A stretch of 47,453 nt of DNA from Acaryochloris sp. CRU_2_0 (lineage in GTDB: Bacteria > Cyanobacteriota > Cyanobacteriia > Thermosynechococcales > Thermosynechococcaceae): positions 1-47,453 of the forward strand of contig JAAUOM010000024.1 in NCBI GenBank assembly GCA_012034865.1, read 5' to 3'. Both the position numbers and the translations under genes were made by a program. The notes below the pieces were generated by a model. That model was not told where the DNA came from. It did no database searches and was given only the letters and a program-made list of their open reading frames with translations. The stretch's first letter is position 1, and every line of letters starts with the position of its first letter. Positions 16,485 through 26,023 of the stretch are shown in pieces.

Positions 16485-18428
16485 TCACGACTCTAATTCA
16501 GCCAATTCCATCCATCGTTCAGTGGCGGTATTGATCGCGGCAGTTAGTGTGGCTAAAGTGTTCGACAATTGTTGCACTTGGGAAAAATCGCTAGGTGGCG
16601 AATGATACAAAATTTGTTCTAACTTGGCTTTTTCAGCTTCTAGTTCAGGGATTTTCTCCTCCAAGCTTTCAAATTCACGGCGCTCATAGTTAGAGAGGCG
16701 GCGAGGGCGCTGGGAGGACTTCCGGTTTGCCTGAGCAGATGATCCTGGCAACGCCGTGGTCTCAGGTTTCATATTTGGGGGGGATGGAGGCTGGGCGGGG
16801 TCTACCTGGGAAGGCTTGGCCTGTTTAATGTCTAAATACATGGAATAGTTGCCGGGATAACGGCGGATCTGGCTATTCTCGATCGCAAAAATAAAGTCCA
16901 CCGTCCGGTCTAGGAAATAGCGATCGTGGGAGACCACAATCACACAGCCCTTAAAGTCTTCTAGATAGTCCTCTAACACCGCTAGGGTTTGGACATCCAA
17001 ATCATTGGTCGGTTCATCAAGAAGCAACACATTGGGGGCACTCATCAGTACCTGGAGTAAAAACAATCGTCGTTTTTCACCGCCTGAGAGTTTGTGAATT
17101 GGGGCATATTGCTGATTGCCAGGGAATAGAAAACGCTCTAGCATCTGGGAAGCAGAAATCAGGCTACCATCGGCAGTTGTGACAAATTCCCCGATGTCTT
17201 TAATATAGTCAATCACCCGCTGTTCTTGATTGACTGCTGCTAGTAAGGCTTCAGAATGCTGATCGAAATAGCCGATATGAATCGTGGTGCCAATCGTAAC
17301 TGTGCCTGTATCAGGTGCAACCCGACCGCTGATCAGATTCATGAGGGTCGATTTGCCCGCCCCGTTGCCGCCAATGATGCCAATTCGATCCTCTGGACTG
17401 AACTCGTAGGAGAAATCCTGAATTAAGGTGCTTCCGTTATAAGCCTTAGAAATATCCGCCAATTCAACGACTTTTTTGCCAATTCGGCGTCCAGGGGTAT
17501 CGATTTCAACCTTACCTCGCTCTTCCTTAAAGGTTTGATCTTGCATCGCCTGAATGCGATCGATCCGGGCTTGCTGCTTCGTACTGCGAGCTTTAGGTCC
17601 GCGTTTGAGCCACTCCAGTTCTCGCCGCAGAATGCCCTGATGTTTGCGTTGGCTTTTAGCTGCGGCGGTTTCGGCTAGGGCTTTTTTCTCTAGATAATAG
17701 GAATAGTTACCCGCGTAGGTGTAGAGATCGCCGCGATCAATCTCCAAAATCCGATGGGTGACTTGATCTAAAAAGTAGCGATCGTGGGTGATTAAAACTA
17801 GCGCACCCCGATAGCGTCCTAAATAGCTCTGCAACCATTCCACCGACTCCGCATCCAAATGGTTGGTCGGCTCATCCATTAACAGTAAATCTGGCTCTGA
17901 AAGTAGAGCGGTGGCCAAGGCAATTCGCTTGCGATATCCCCCCGATAGATCTCCCACCCGAGCTGCAAAATCCGTAATCCCCAATTGGCTGAGAATAATT
18001 TTGGCGTTGGTTTCTAACTCCCAAGCCCCTGTTGTTTCCATTTGCTCTGTCACCCTGGCCAGTTTTGTCATTAGAGTCTCTAGCTCTGCCCCTTCTACGT
18101 GAGCCATGCGATGGGTGAGATCTTCATAAGTGCGAACCAAGGTCATTGAGTCACTGTGGTCATTGAAAACCTGATCCAAAACTGTGCGCTCCTCATCGAG
18201 ATCAGGTTGTTGAGGCAGATAGACTATATGGGCACCGGATTGGACTTGTCGCTGACCCCCATCAATGGACTCTAGGTCGGCAATCATCTTTAGAACCGTG
18301 GATTTACCAGAACCATTCACCCCAATCAGCCCCACTTTGTCCTCTGGCTCAATGCTAAAGCTGGCTTCGCGCAGAATTTCCTTGATGCCAAAGTCTTTAC
18401 GAATGGATTGTAGGGTGACAATGCTCAT
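16485..18428 (-). CDS. ABC-F family ATP-binding protein (Uup-like)
   Basis: A soluble tandem ABC ATPase of 647 residues without membrane domains. The first nucleotide-binding domain has Walker A GVNGSGKS, signature LSGGYRKR and Walker B LLLMDEPTNHLD. The second has GGNGAGKS, LSGGEKRR and LLLDEPTNDLD. An arm/linker rich in basic residues (GPKARSTKQQARIDR) separates them. The C-terminal region (about 575-645) is a charged coiled coil after a proline-rich stretch, as in Uup. ABC-F proteins act on the ribosome or on DNA-related stress. This one is closer to Uup than to a resistance factor. Confidence 0.92.
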   Translation of the reverse strand: MSIVTLQSIRKDFGIKEILREASFSIEPEDKVGLIGVNGSGKSTVLKMIADLESIDGGQRQVQSGAHIVYLPQQPDLDEERTVLDQVFNDHSDSMTLVRTYEDLTHRMAHVEGAELETLMTKLARVTEQMETTGAWELETNAKIILSQLGITDFAARVGDLSGGYRKRIALATALLSEPDLLLMDEPTNHLDAESVEWLQSYLGRYRGALVLITHDRYFLDQVTHRILEIDRGDLYTYAGNYSYYLEKKALAETAAAKSQRKHQGILRRELEWLKRGPKARSTKQQARIDRIQAMQDQTFKEERGKVEIDTPGRRIGKKVVELADISKAYNGSTLIQDFSYEFSPEDRIGIIGGNGAGKSTLMNLISGRVAPDTGTVTIGTTIHIGYFDQHSEALLAAVNQEQRVIDYIKDIGEFVTTADGSLISASQMLERFLFPGNQQYAPIHKLSGGEKRRLFLLQVLMSAPNVLLLDEPTNDLDVQTLAVLEDYLEDFKGCVIVVSHDRYFLDRTVDFIFAIENSQIRRYPGNYSMYLDIKQAKPSQVDPAQPPSPPNMKPETTALPGSSAQANRKSSQRPRRLSNYERREFESLEEKIPELEAEKAKLEQILYHSPPSDFSQVQQLSNTLATLTAAINTATERWMELAELES

Positions 18429-18688
18429 TTGAATCGGAATTGAGACAGCAGAAGTTTCAACCTTGAGAGGATTCTACCCACAGCTTCGCCAACACTCTAA
18501 TTGTAAGAGGTGAAGCAAAACGATGTGGACATCAGATAGCTTTGTGGAAGCTGAGGCTAAAATAGGGTCACCGGAGAAGTTAAATCATCGGCATATCAAT
18601 TAGGAAGGGAGGCTACCCTTTTCATTCAGAAATACTATCCTAAAATTCAGATCTTTCAGACCTGAGATCTCTGGCTCAGAAAACCATC

Positions 18689-20602
18689 ATGATCCTACGT
18701 TTCCTTGTGCTCATTCCGCTTTTTTTGTGCCCATCTTTAATCAGTTGCTCCCAAACGGATAGGAAGTCCCACGCGCTTTCTCCCAGTAGTCCTTCTCAAG
18801 TGGTGGGTAAGACTCCTGGAGAATATACCGATATTGTTTTCCCCAAAGATTCGGGGGTGCTGGATGTGACCCGCTATGGGGCTGTTCCCAATGATAATAA
18901 AGATGATACGGCTGCGATCCAAAAAGCCCTCAACCAGGAAGCCAATGGCAATCGCATTATCTATCTTCCCAAGGGCACTTACTTGATTTCAGATCGCCTC
19001 AATTGGCCTCAGGGCGATCGCAGTGGGCTTGAGCATAAACGAACCATTCTCCAAGGCCAGAGCCGCCAGGGGACAGTGATTAAACTAAAAGATGGTGCTG
19101 TTGGGTATCAAAATCCGAAGGCTCCCAAAGCCTTAATTTGGACAGGAGAAGCTCCTGCACAGCGTTTTCGCAATGCAATTCGCAATTTAACCGTGAATAC
19201 CGGGCGCAAGAATCCTGGGGCAATTGGGATCCAGTTTATTGCGAACAACCAAGGAGAACTCAGAGATGTAACCATTACCTCGGAGGATGGCCAGGGAGTC
19301 ATGGGTTTAGACCTGAGTTATACCGATGAGATTGGGCCGATGTTAGTGAGCCATCTGCTCGTCTCTGGCTTTGACTATGGGATTAAATCGTCTTGGCCAA
19401 CGGCGAGTATCACCTTTGAGAAAATTGTCCTCAATAAACAAAACGTTTTAGGTTGGGAAAATTTTGGTCAAACGATCTTTATCAAGGGATTGCGCAGTCA
19501 TAACGCGGTGCCTGTTCTCAGAAACCTCAAAGATAGCCCTGGCAGCGTTGTTTTAGTGGACGCAGAACTGATCGGCACAGCCGGGGCATCGAAGTACCCT
19601 GCCCTTCAAAACGAAAAACAGATGTTCCTCAGGAATATTAAAACTTCTGGCTATGCCAATGTCGTCCAGCATCAAGATAAAGGTCGAGGGAATGAACCGG
19701 GTGTGGCGGCGGCGAGTGTCAGCGAGTGGCTCTCCCATGGCGACAAACCAGTGACCTTAAGCAAAAGTCGGCCTACCTCCCTCAATTTGCCCATGCAAGA
19801 TCCACCTGAAATTCCCTGGGATGCCCTTGGCCAATGGGCTAGTCCACTGGAGTTTGGGGGAGTTCCTAATGATGAGCAGGATGATACGGCGGCGATCCAA
19901 GCTGCGATCGATTCTGGGGCAACCACAGTTTATCTGCCCAACGGCACTTGGCGGATTCGTGGCAACTTAATCGTGCGACAGAACGTTCGCAGGTTGATAG
20001 GTACTGAAGCAACTTTATCTAGTCAGGATAGCGCCACCCTTCAGATTGCTAATGGCAAGTCCTCGATTGTTAAATTAGAGCGGCTCGATACACGAGGCAT
20101 CATTAACCTATCCCATGATTCTGAGCGAACCCTTGTACTCTCAAGCCTGACCCTAAGCAGCAAATATTCTAATACAGGTCGTGGGGATATATTTATCGAG
20201 AATGTGGTGGGGGGACCTTTTTACTTCCGTCAGCAAAATGTGTGGGCGCGTCAGCTCAACCAGGAAACCAATACTGAAGAAACGGCTGATGAAGCCAAAA
20301 TTGTCAATGATGGTGGCAGTCTGTGGATCTTAGGTTTAAAGACTGAACGAGCAGGTACGATCATTAAAACCATCAACCAGGGCAAAACAGAGGTAATAGG
20401 GGGGTTCATCTATTCAACGGGTGGATCAAAGATGAAGCCTGCCTTTGTCAATCAAGAGAGTTCCCTCAGTTTAGCGGGTGTAGTGGAACGAAACTTCAAC
20501 AACCAACCGTTTCGCATTTGGGTTGAAGCCATTCACGGTGGCAAAAGTCAAACCTTAACCCCAAAACAAAGAGAGACAGCGCCTTTGTTTGCTGATTACT
20601 AA
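18689..20602 (+). CDS. Lipoprotein with two pectate-lyase-3/GH55-like beta-helix domains
   Basis: A 637-residue exported protein. The N-terminus (MILRFLVLIPLFLCPSLISC) is a lipoprotein signal with the lipobox Cys in LISC. The N-terminal beta-helix domain opens with DVTRYGAVPNDNKDDTAAIQ and has IIYLPKGTYLI. A second domain near residue 390 repeats the pattern with FGGVPNDEQDDTAAIQAAID and VYLPNGTWRI. This double right-handed helix resembles GH55 or phage-tailspike-type folds. No catalytic residues can be assigned with certainty. A membrane-anchored polysaccharide-acting or -binding role is likely. It stands alone, divergent from the ABC-F gene. Confidence 0.85.
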   Translation: MILRFLVLIPLFLCPSLISCSQTDRKSHALSPSSPSQVVGKTPGEYTDIVFPKDSGVLDVTRYGAVPNDNKDDTAAIQKALNQEANGNRIIYLPKGTYLISDRLNWPQGDRSGLEHKRTILQGQSRQGTVIKLKDGAVGYQNPKAPKALIWTGEAPAQRFRNAIRNLTVNTGRKNPGAIGIQFIANNQGELRDVTITSEDGQGVMGLDLSYTDEIGPMLVSHLLVSGFDYGIKSSWPTASITFEKIVLNKQNVLGWENFGQTIFIKGLRSHNAVPVLRNLKDSPGSVVLVDAELIGTAGASKYPALQNEKQMFLRNIKTSGYANVVQHQDKGRGNEPGVAAASVSEWLSHGDKPVTLSKSRPTSLNLPMQDPPEIPWDALGQWASPLEFGGVPNDEQDDTAAIQAAIDSGATTVYLPNGTWRIRGNLIVRQNVRRLIGTEATLSSQDSATLQIANGKSSIVKLERLDTRGIINLSHDSERTLVLSSLTLSSKYSNTGRGDIFIENVVGGPFYFRQQNVWARQLNQETNTEETADEAKIVNDGGSLWILGLKTERAGTIIKTINQGKTEVIGGFIYSTGGSKMKPAFVNQESSLSLAGVVERNFNNQPFRIWVEAIHGGKSQTLTPKQRETAPLFADY

Positions 20603-20635
20603 CCTGCATTCTTGATGAATCCCACATTCCGCTTC

Positions 20636-22150
20636 TTAACTTTGATCGAGACTGTAGCGATGTTTAACCCCTACTGGAAAATAGTTGGCATCTTCATGGG
20701 GTAATAAGTGAATTTGTGGTGTTTGATATTCTTCTGGCACATAATGCGCAAATTCACTATTGAGTCTACGTAACTGCTGCAAAATTGAATGGGCGATCGC
20801 ACTTTCCTTCTCTAGGCTTGATGTCTCCCCAGGGGCTAGTTCGACCCGGATAACTAAATGGGTGTTTTGATCCGCATCGGTTTCTAACTGCATCACAAAT
20901 TTGCCCGTGACCCCATCACAAATTGCGGGTTGCTCTAACCCCACCGTTACATTCTCAGGATAAATATTGGCCCCAAAAAACGAGATTGTGAAATGAGAGC
21001 GGCCAAACACATAGACAAAGGGTAATGGGCGAATCGCGGCATTGCCTTGCTGGTTCAGGGTTGCGATCGCATCAAAGCCATGACCTTTCAGGAATTCGAT
21101 CATCTGCTCAAAGGGAATTAAGCCCCCTTGATCATTAATGTGATATCGAATCAACGGGATACCATTATCCCCTGAAAACAGCAGCGTCCCCTCCTCTGTG
21201 ATCTCGAAATAGCGACTGCTAGGATCATATTGCACCAGGGTCGGCAACCTCGCCTCCCCAAAGCAGGCTGTCGCCACCGCCGGATGAGCTACCAAAAACC
21301 GCCGGATACAGATACTCAAAGGGGTTTCATTTCCCAGAATCCCGGCATCAGCCGTACCATACAAGCAGGCAGAATCAAAACAGGGTTGGGTCGATCCCAG
21401 GCGCGTCCCAACTAAATCTCGCCAAGCCTCACTAAAGACTTCTCCAGCCATCACCCATTTGACATGATAGTGCGGCCAAGGTACCCCTGCCGCCCACCCC
21501 GTATCAATCACATCTTTGAGAAAAGGCGGATACCCCAACAGTACCACCTGTTCAAAGTCTGTGCCTAAAGCCTGAACCACTCGCAGAATTTCGGCTTTAT
21601 TGTTACCGGGTGTGATCACGGTGAGGGGATAGCCTTTGCTGGCTAACAGTCGGCAACAGTTGGCAGTGTACATGCCCCCCACCCACGTTCCCAAGGCAAA
21701 ACAAACCACCGCCAGAGTCCGCTTGCGATCCGCAGCAAAGCTGTCCCTGAAGACTTGTTCAAAGCGGGTGGCCATCTTATATTCATCGGTGACAAAGCGA
21801 GGCCAAAAGGTCGGCTGGCCTGTAGAACCCGAAGAAACAGCAATCATATCGCAGGCTTCTAGCTTACCCCCCCGACAAAGCTGCCCTAAGGAAAAACGGC
21901 GCAGATAATTGTCCTTGGTTATCAAAGGCAATCCTTGAAAATCAGCCAGGGACTGAATGTGATCCGGTTTAATGCCTTGTGCTTGCAAGAAAAGTTGATA
22001 GGCAGGTACCTCCGCTACAACTCGATGAAACAGGTTGAGTACAACCTCAGTGGTAACATCGGGCGTAGACGTAGCAATCAGAGCATCTAGGGGTGTATGC
22101 AGAAACGCACTGAACGCATTGACGGTCTGTTGCCTGTGACTATTTTCCAT
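20636..22150 (-). CDS. PaaK/CapK-like adenylate-forming enzyme
   Basis: About 504 residues in the phenylacetate-CoA ligase-like branch of the AMP-binding superfamily. The P-loop-like motif SSGSTGQPTFWPR lies near 110-122, and YGTADAGILGNE matches the A5-type block. RYHINDQGG and the FTISFFGANIYPENV region fit the C-terminal subdomain of PaaK-like enzymes. The frame opens five codons earlier at GTG, but I take the ATG. No acyl carrier, thioesterase or ring-degradation gene lies nearby, so a phenylacetate role is not supported. It could activate a fatty or aromatic acid of unknown identity. Confidence 0.82.
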   Translation of the reverse strand: MENSHRQQTVNAFSAFLHTPLDALIATSTPDVTTEVVLNLFHRVVAEVPAYQLFLQAQGIKPDHIQSLADFQGLPLITKDNYLRRFSLGQLCRGGKLEACDMIAVSSGSTGQPTFWPRFVTDEYKMATRFEQVFRDSFAADRKRTLAVVCFALGTWVGGMYTANCCRLLASKGYPLTVITPGNNKAEILRVVQALGTDFEQVVLLGYPPFLKDVIDTGWAAGVPWPHYHVKWVMAGEVFSEAWRDLVGTRLGSTQPCFDSACLYGTADAGILGNETPLSICIRRFLVAHPAVATACFGEARLPTLVQYDPSSRYFEITEEGTLLFSGDNGIPLIRYHINDQGGLIPFEQMIEFLKGHGFDAIATLNQQGNAAIRPLPFVYVFGRSHFTISFFGANIYPENVTVGLEQPAICDGVTGKFVMQLETDADQNTHLVIRVELAPGETSSLEKESAIAHSILQQLRRLNSEFAHYVPEEYQTPQIHLLPHEDANYFPVGVKHRYSLDQS

Positions 22151-22227
22151 CGGTCTGCTCGACACCAGGGTTGAGGGATTTAGCCTAGGAAGTTCTTGTC
22201 TCTAAACAGCAAATCTCATCCAAAGGT

Positions 22228-23466
22228 TTAACTTTGCGGCTGAGGTGGAACTTTTGCTGTTTGCATCACTTTAATTAAATCGGCGAGAGACACCTTAAGC
22301 TGCAGCCCTGGATCGATTGCGACTAGACCATCGGTTGTCTTTTCTAGGGTTTCAAAGTGCAGATGAGGACCTGTGGAATTGCCCGTACTGCCGACTAAAC
22401 CAATAAGGGTGCCTTGGGAAACCCATTGACCGGGCTGCACATAAATTTTGGATAAGTGAGCATAGCGAGTTGCCGTGGGGCCTTGTTGATGCTGAAGCAA
22501 AATAGATAAGCCATAGCCACCCATAAAGCCTGCTGTTTCCACCTGCCCAGGGAAAGCTGCTAAAACGGGTGTCCCCATTGGGGCTGCTAAGTCGGTACCA
22601 GCATGGAAACTAGATTCCCCAGAAATGGGATGCACCCGCCACCCAAACGCTGAGGTAATCGATGCAGGCATGGGCAAGGGAAAAATCATCCGTTGTTGAT
22701 TGGGAACCAGCCACTTTAAGGGGTTGGGAGCAGGAGGCAAGAGCTGTAAAGAGGGTGACGATGATGTAAATGGATTGAGGGCAACGGGGGCATTCTTGCC
22801 CCAAGGTGTGGGGGCTACCGTAGGTGCATAGGCCGTCCATCGCGGTGCCGAAGGAGATGGGGCAGAATAGGACGGCTGTGATGCTGGAGCAGGGCTATAA
22901 CCAGAGGTAGGATAACCCTCAGATTGGGAGGCGGTTTGCACCCCAGAAGGACCACAGAGGGTGGCCGCTAGTACTGGGTCAATATTTAAATTGGCTTGAC
23001 AGCCAGAGGTGCTCCCCAGTAAGACAGGTTTGTCTGATTGAGGCGTGGATGCGGTTTCACCACTATCATAGGGTTCAGGATCAATATAGGCATTCTCAGC
23101 GGGTTGCTCTGCTGGCGTTGCTGGTGCTTCTGCTGTCTGGGGCATGATTTGAGGAGAAACCCCGACAGAGCCTGGCTCTGGTGCAGCAGTGGGGGGAGAT
23201 AAAGGCAAGGTGATGGGGGCTGGGGCTGGTTCCACGATGGGTTCAGCAGGGGCTGGGTCAATAAAAGAATCTGCTGGTGCTGCTGGGGTGATGGCTAGAT
23301 CGGCGGGCACAGTGGCAGGCAGGGCAGGGCTGCTTTCTAGATCCACGGCATAGGCTTGTGTTTGGCTGAGGGACAACGCACCTACACCCAGTGGCACGCT
23401 CAGCCATCCGCAGAGTAGTAATAGCGATTTAGCCCGAACCCCGACACAGTGGGAGTGATGTATCAT
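22228..23466 (-). CDS. Secreted M23 peptidoglycan metallopeptidase
   Basis: A 412-residue exported protein with signal peptide to about QTQAYA. A long Pro/Ala/Ser-rich linker (about 50-260) leads to a C-terminal M23/LytM domain. Zinc-binding motifs are present: the first His/Asp in SSFHAGTDLAAP and the HxH in STGPHLHFE, along with VDPG-like strands. There is no LysM repeat, so wall attachment would depend on the linker. It should cleave peptide cross-links in the periplasm or activate amidases. All conserved metal ligands appear present, unlike EnvC/NlpD-type degenerate factors. It lies 77 bases downstream of the PaaK-like start, on the same strand. Confidence 0.92.
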   Translation of the reverse strand: MIHHSHCVGVRAKSLLLLCGWLSVPLGVGALSLSQTQAYAVDLESSPALPATVPADLAITPAAPADSFIDPAPAEPIVEPAPAPITLPLSPPTAAPEPGSVGVSPQIMPQTAEAPATPAEQPAENAYIDPEPYDSGETASTPQSDKPVLLGSTSGCQANLNIDPVLAATLCGPSGVQTASQSEGYPTSGYSPAPASQPSYSAPSPSAPRWTAYAPTVAPTPWGKNAPVALNPFTSSSPSLQLLPPAPNPLKWLVPNQQRMIFPLPMPASITSAFGWRVHPISGESSFHAGTDLAAPMGTPVLAAFPGQVETAGFMGGYGLSILLQHQQGPTATRYAHLSKIYVQPGQWVSQGTLIGLVGSTGNSTGPHLHFETLEKTTDGLVAIDPGLQLKVSLADLIKVMQTAKVPPQPQS

Positions 23467-23683
23467 ACCAATTCGATCCTCAGAAAGTGTTCAGATAGTT
23501 GTAGGCGATTCAGAATCAACGGAAAACACATCAACAAAGCCAAGGGAGAAGAAGATTAATTTCAATCCCTAAAACCAGCAAAGCATACCTGCTCAAAAAT
23601 AATCAACCTTCTTAAGGGTGGCCAGGGGTCAATCCATTTGCCACAGCCACTATCACAACCTGTATCCTTATCATTCCAGACTG

Positions 23684-24430
23684 TTACAAACCCAGGCGTT
23701 TGACTAAGTCCTCTTGGGCGCGATCGCAATTGGCTGGATAAATCTTGACTAGACTTAAATAGTCAGGCAGCAAGGCATGGATGCCGTGGGTTTGCCAATA
23801 CAGATAACCCTGCTCCAATCCTTTTAAAGTTACTGCTGCTAGCTGTTCTAAAGAATCTATAGCAGGAGCAGCGGACTGTTGCAAGATCGTCTGCAAATTG
23901 ATGGCTTGCTGGGGAACCTGATTTTGCCAGTTGATGCCAATGCCAATGACCGCGGTCTGGATATGACCTTTCTGGCTACTGGTTTCGGTGAGGATGCCAC
24001 CTAATTTCTGCCCACAAACGAGTAAGTCATTGGGCCATTTTAACCAAATAGGAATGTGGTGTTCTCGAAACAACCGAGCGATTCCCCAAATACTGGCAAC
24101 GGTAATTTGGGCGGCTTGGTTCGCAGGGATTTGGGGTGCGATCGCTACCGATAAATACAATCCTCCCCTCGCTGAGTCCCACATTCGTCCCCACTGACCC
24201 CGCCCCGCTTGCTGCTCAGCAGCAATCACGGTGGTTCCAGGTTGAGCCCCCTCCTGTAGGAGTTGCCATAGCTGGGTACTGGTGGAATCTAAAACCTCAT
24301 AATGATAGAGGGGAAGCCCCAACTGTTGAGTCGAGAGGTGATGCTGGAATGTTTGTTGATCAAATACCACAAGAGTTGAGTCGCACTGGAGCCAATTTAA
24401 AGTGCAGCCCATGGAAACGGCAGCAGGCAC
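23684..24430 (-). CDS. birA: Biotin--[acetyl-CoA-carboxylase] ligase, short form
   Basis: About 248 residues from a GTG start, or 242 if the internal ATG at 24412 is used. It attaches biotin to the acetyl-CoA carboxylase carrier protein. Visible motifs are EVLDSTSTQLW, the ATP/biotin loop GRGQWGRMW, KWPNDLLV and GGILTET. There is no N-terminal helix-turn-helix, so it is not a BirA repressor. The usual small C-terminal SH3-like domain after LPDYLSLVK is absent. The protein ends in an unrelated-looking IYPANCDRAQEDLVKRLGL tail. That could be a real truncation or the result of a small indel. Confidence 0.9.
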   Translation of the reverse strand: MPAAVSMGCTLNWLQCDSTLVVFDQQTFQHHLSTQQLGLPLYHYEVLDSTSTQLWQLLQEGAQPGTTVIAAEQQAGRGQWGRMWDSARGGLYLSVAIAPQIPANQAAQITVASIWGIARLFREHHIPIWLKWPNDLLVCGQKLGGILTETSSQKGHIQTAVIGIGINWQNQVPQQAINLQTILQQSAAPAIDSLEQLAAVTLKGLEQGYLYWQTHGIHALLPDYLSLVKIYPANCDRAQEDLVKRLGL

Positions 24431-24486
24431 GCTAGCATGGGTAATGAGTTTAGCATTTTTGAGTTCTAGTCATCCTACACAATCCT

Positions 24487-25353
24487 ATGCATACCTGGAA
24501 TTGGCAGACCTATGAGGGCCGCGCTTATTTGACTTGTAGTTTGCTGGACTCTTGGCCCCACGGTTTTTTTACCCGCGAGTTTTGGCCGCAATTGCCCGCA
24601 GCGTTGGCTCCTTTGATCCAAACCCAGACCCAGACTTTCCGGGTGCAACAAGTGCATGGCAATCAAGTTCTCAGTACAGCAGAAGTGCAAACCTATTGGC
24701 AGCAATTACCCTGCCAACCCTCCCATCCAGACGAGGCTCCAGACAATACGGTTGATACTAAGCCAAAATATCCGCAAGCCGATGGTCTCTTCAGTCAAGC
24801 CAAGAATCAAGGGGTTTGGGTGTGTACGGCGGATTGTACACCTGTCCTGATCGCCGATACCCGCTCCAGACAGGTGGCTGCTGTACATGCAGGTTGGCGG
24901 GGCACAGCGGCCAAGATTGTTCCCGTTGCCCTTAACCGCTTACAAGAGCAAGGCAGTCAACTCCCCGATATCCGGGTGGCGATGGGGCCTGCGATCGCCG
25001 CTGATTGCTATCAAGTGACCACAGAAGTCGCCGCCCAAGTGGGCAGTACCGTCATTGCTCCAGAATTTTCAGACGCTTCTGATACAGAGATGACTGATCA
25101 TCTGTTGCAACTAGAGAATTCACCGCTGCTTGCCGATACCGAACCAGGGCGAGTCCGCTTAGATGTGCGGCGGGTGAATGCCATGCAGCTAGAGCAGATG
25201 GGGCTGTTACCTGAACAGATTGCGATCGCACCCTATTGCACCTACCAATCCCCTGATCAGTTCTTCTCCTATCGGCGCGAACAATGCAAACAAGTCCAAT
25301 GGTCAGGAATCGTCAGTTGCACAGGCAAACATGTAGTTGACGTTAACAAATGA
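24487..25353 (+). CDS. pgeF: Peptidoglycan editing factor PgeF (YfiH, multicopper-oxidase-like fold)
   Basis: A 288-residue protein of the YfiH/PgeF (former laccase-domain DUF152) family. The family corrects peptidoglycan precursors by removing non-canonical first residues, and some members act as purine nucleosidases. Motifs include VQQVHGNQV, the zinc-binding block CTADCTPVLI, HAGWRGTAAKIV, GPAIAADCYQV and the C-terminal FFSYRRE. A low-complexity insert of about 30 residues lies between the first two blocks. The gene is divergent from birA, with 56 bases between the start codons. Confidence 0.93.
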   Translation: MHTWNWQTYEGRAYLTCSLLDSWPHGFFTREFWPQLPAALAPLIQTQTQTFRVQQVHGNQVLSTAEVQTYWQQLPCQPSHPDEAPDNTVDTKPKYPQADGLFSQAKNQGVWVCTADCTPVLIADTRSRQVAAVHAGWRGTAAKIVPVALNRLQEQGSQLPDIRVAMGPAIAADCYQVTTEVAAQVGSTVIAPEFSDASDTEMTDHLLQLENSPLLADTEPGRVRLDVRRVNAMQLEQMGLLPEQIAIAPYCTYQSPDQFFSYRREQCKQVQWSGIVSCTGKHVVDVNK

Positions 25354-25477
25354 CGTGTGCTAGAGACCCGACTGGAGTTGCGATTGATCGTCTAACCATG
25401 GAAGGCTACACTTTTTAGACGCCGCACAGGATGAAACTCTATGGCAAAAGGCTATGACAGTATCGATAAAGTCGAGC

Positions 25478-25963
25478 TTAGTGCGGTTGTCGCTCTAAGG
25501 TGGCTTCCATGGTGTTGAGTAAGTAGTGATCGCTCATGATCCCGCTTGATAAGCGGTAGCGGTTGTCGGTAATCTGGTGGATGGTTTCAAAACCGCTGCG
25601 ACGTTCGCGATCTCCCACCACCCAAAATCGCTGCACAATTGATTCAGGACCAATCCACCCTTCCCCTTCTACTTGACCCAATTGACTATGCTTTAAGACA
25701 AATGTGTACCGCTGATCATCATGGCCCAAACGACCACGATATTGCAGGATGATTTCGGGTGTACCCTGGCGAGCCACAGATGAGTCTTCTGGGAACAGCA
25801 ACTTAGTAGCCATTGTAAACCACTGATCACAGCTCCAAGCGACTAATGTGCGCCCCCGAATCACAATGGGTTCATGATTCCGCTCCATCCATGTTCCTTG
25901 AAAAGTCCATCGACCCGCATCCATAAGAAAGGTGTGCGTCACAGTGGCAGTATCCTCTGACAT
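25478..25963 (-). CDS. Conserved hypothetical protein, calycin-like strand pattern
   Basis: 161 residues, unrecognised. No signal peptide or TM segment. The sequence is rich in alternating strands and aromatic residues (RWTFQGTWMER, QWFTMATKLLF, VEGEGWIGPESIVQRFWVVG, RSGFETIHQI), a pattern that would suit a small beta-barrel of the lipocalin/calycin type. That is inference. Codon use resembles its neighbours. It lies 60 bases downstream of the anmK stop, on the same strand, so the two may share a transcript. Confidence 0.65.
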   Translation of the reverse strand: MSEDTATVTHTFLMDAGRWTFQGTWMERNHEPIVIRGRTLVAWSCDQWFTMATKLLFPEDSSVARQGTPEIILQYRGRLGHDDQRYTFVLKHSQLGQVEGEGWIGPESIVQRFWVVGDRERRSGFETIHQITDNRYRLSSGIMSDHYLLNTMEATLERQPH

Positions 25964-26023
25964 CCCAGTCAGGTAAGGTTGATTTCTTAACCCTTAGGAT
26001 GCCCATTTGTTTAAGTGCCTAGA

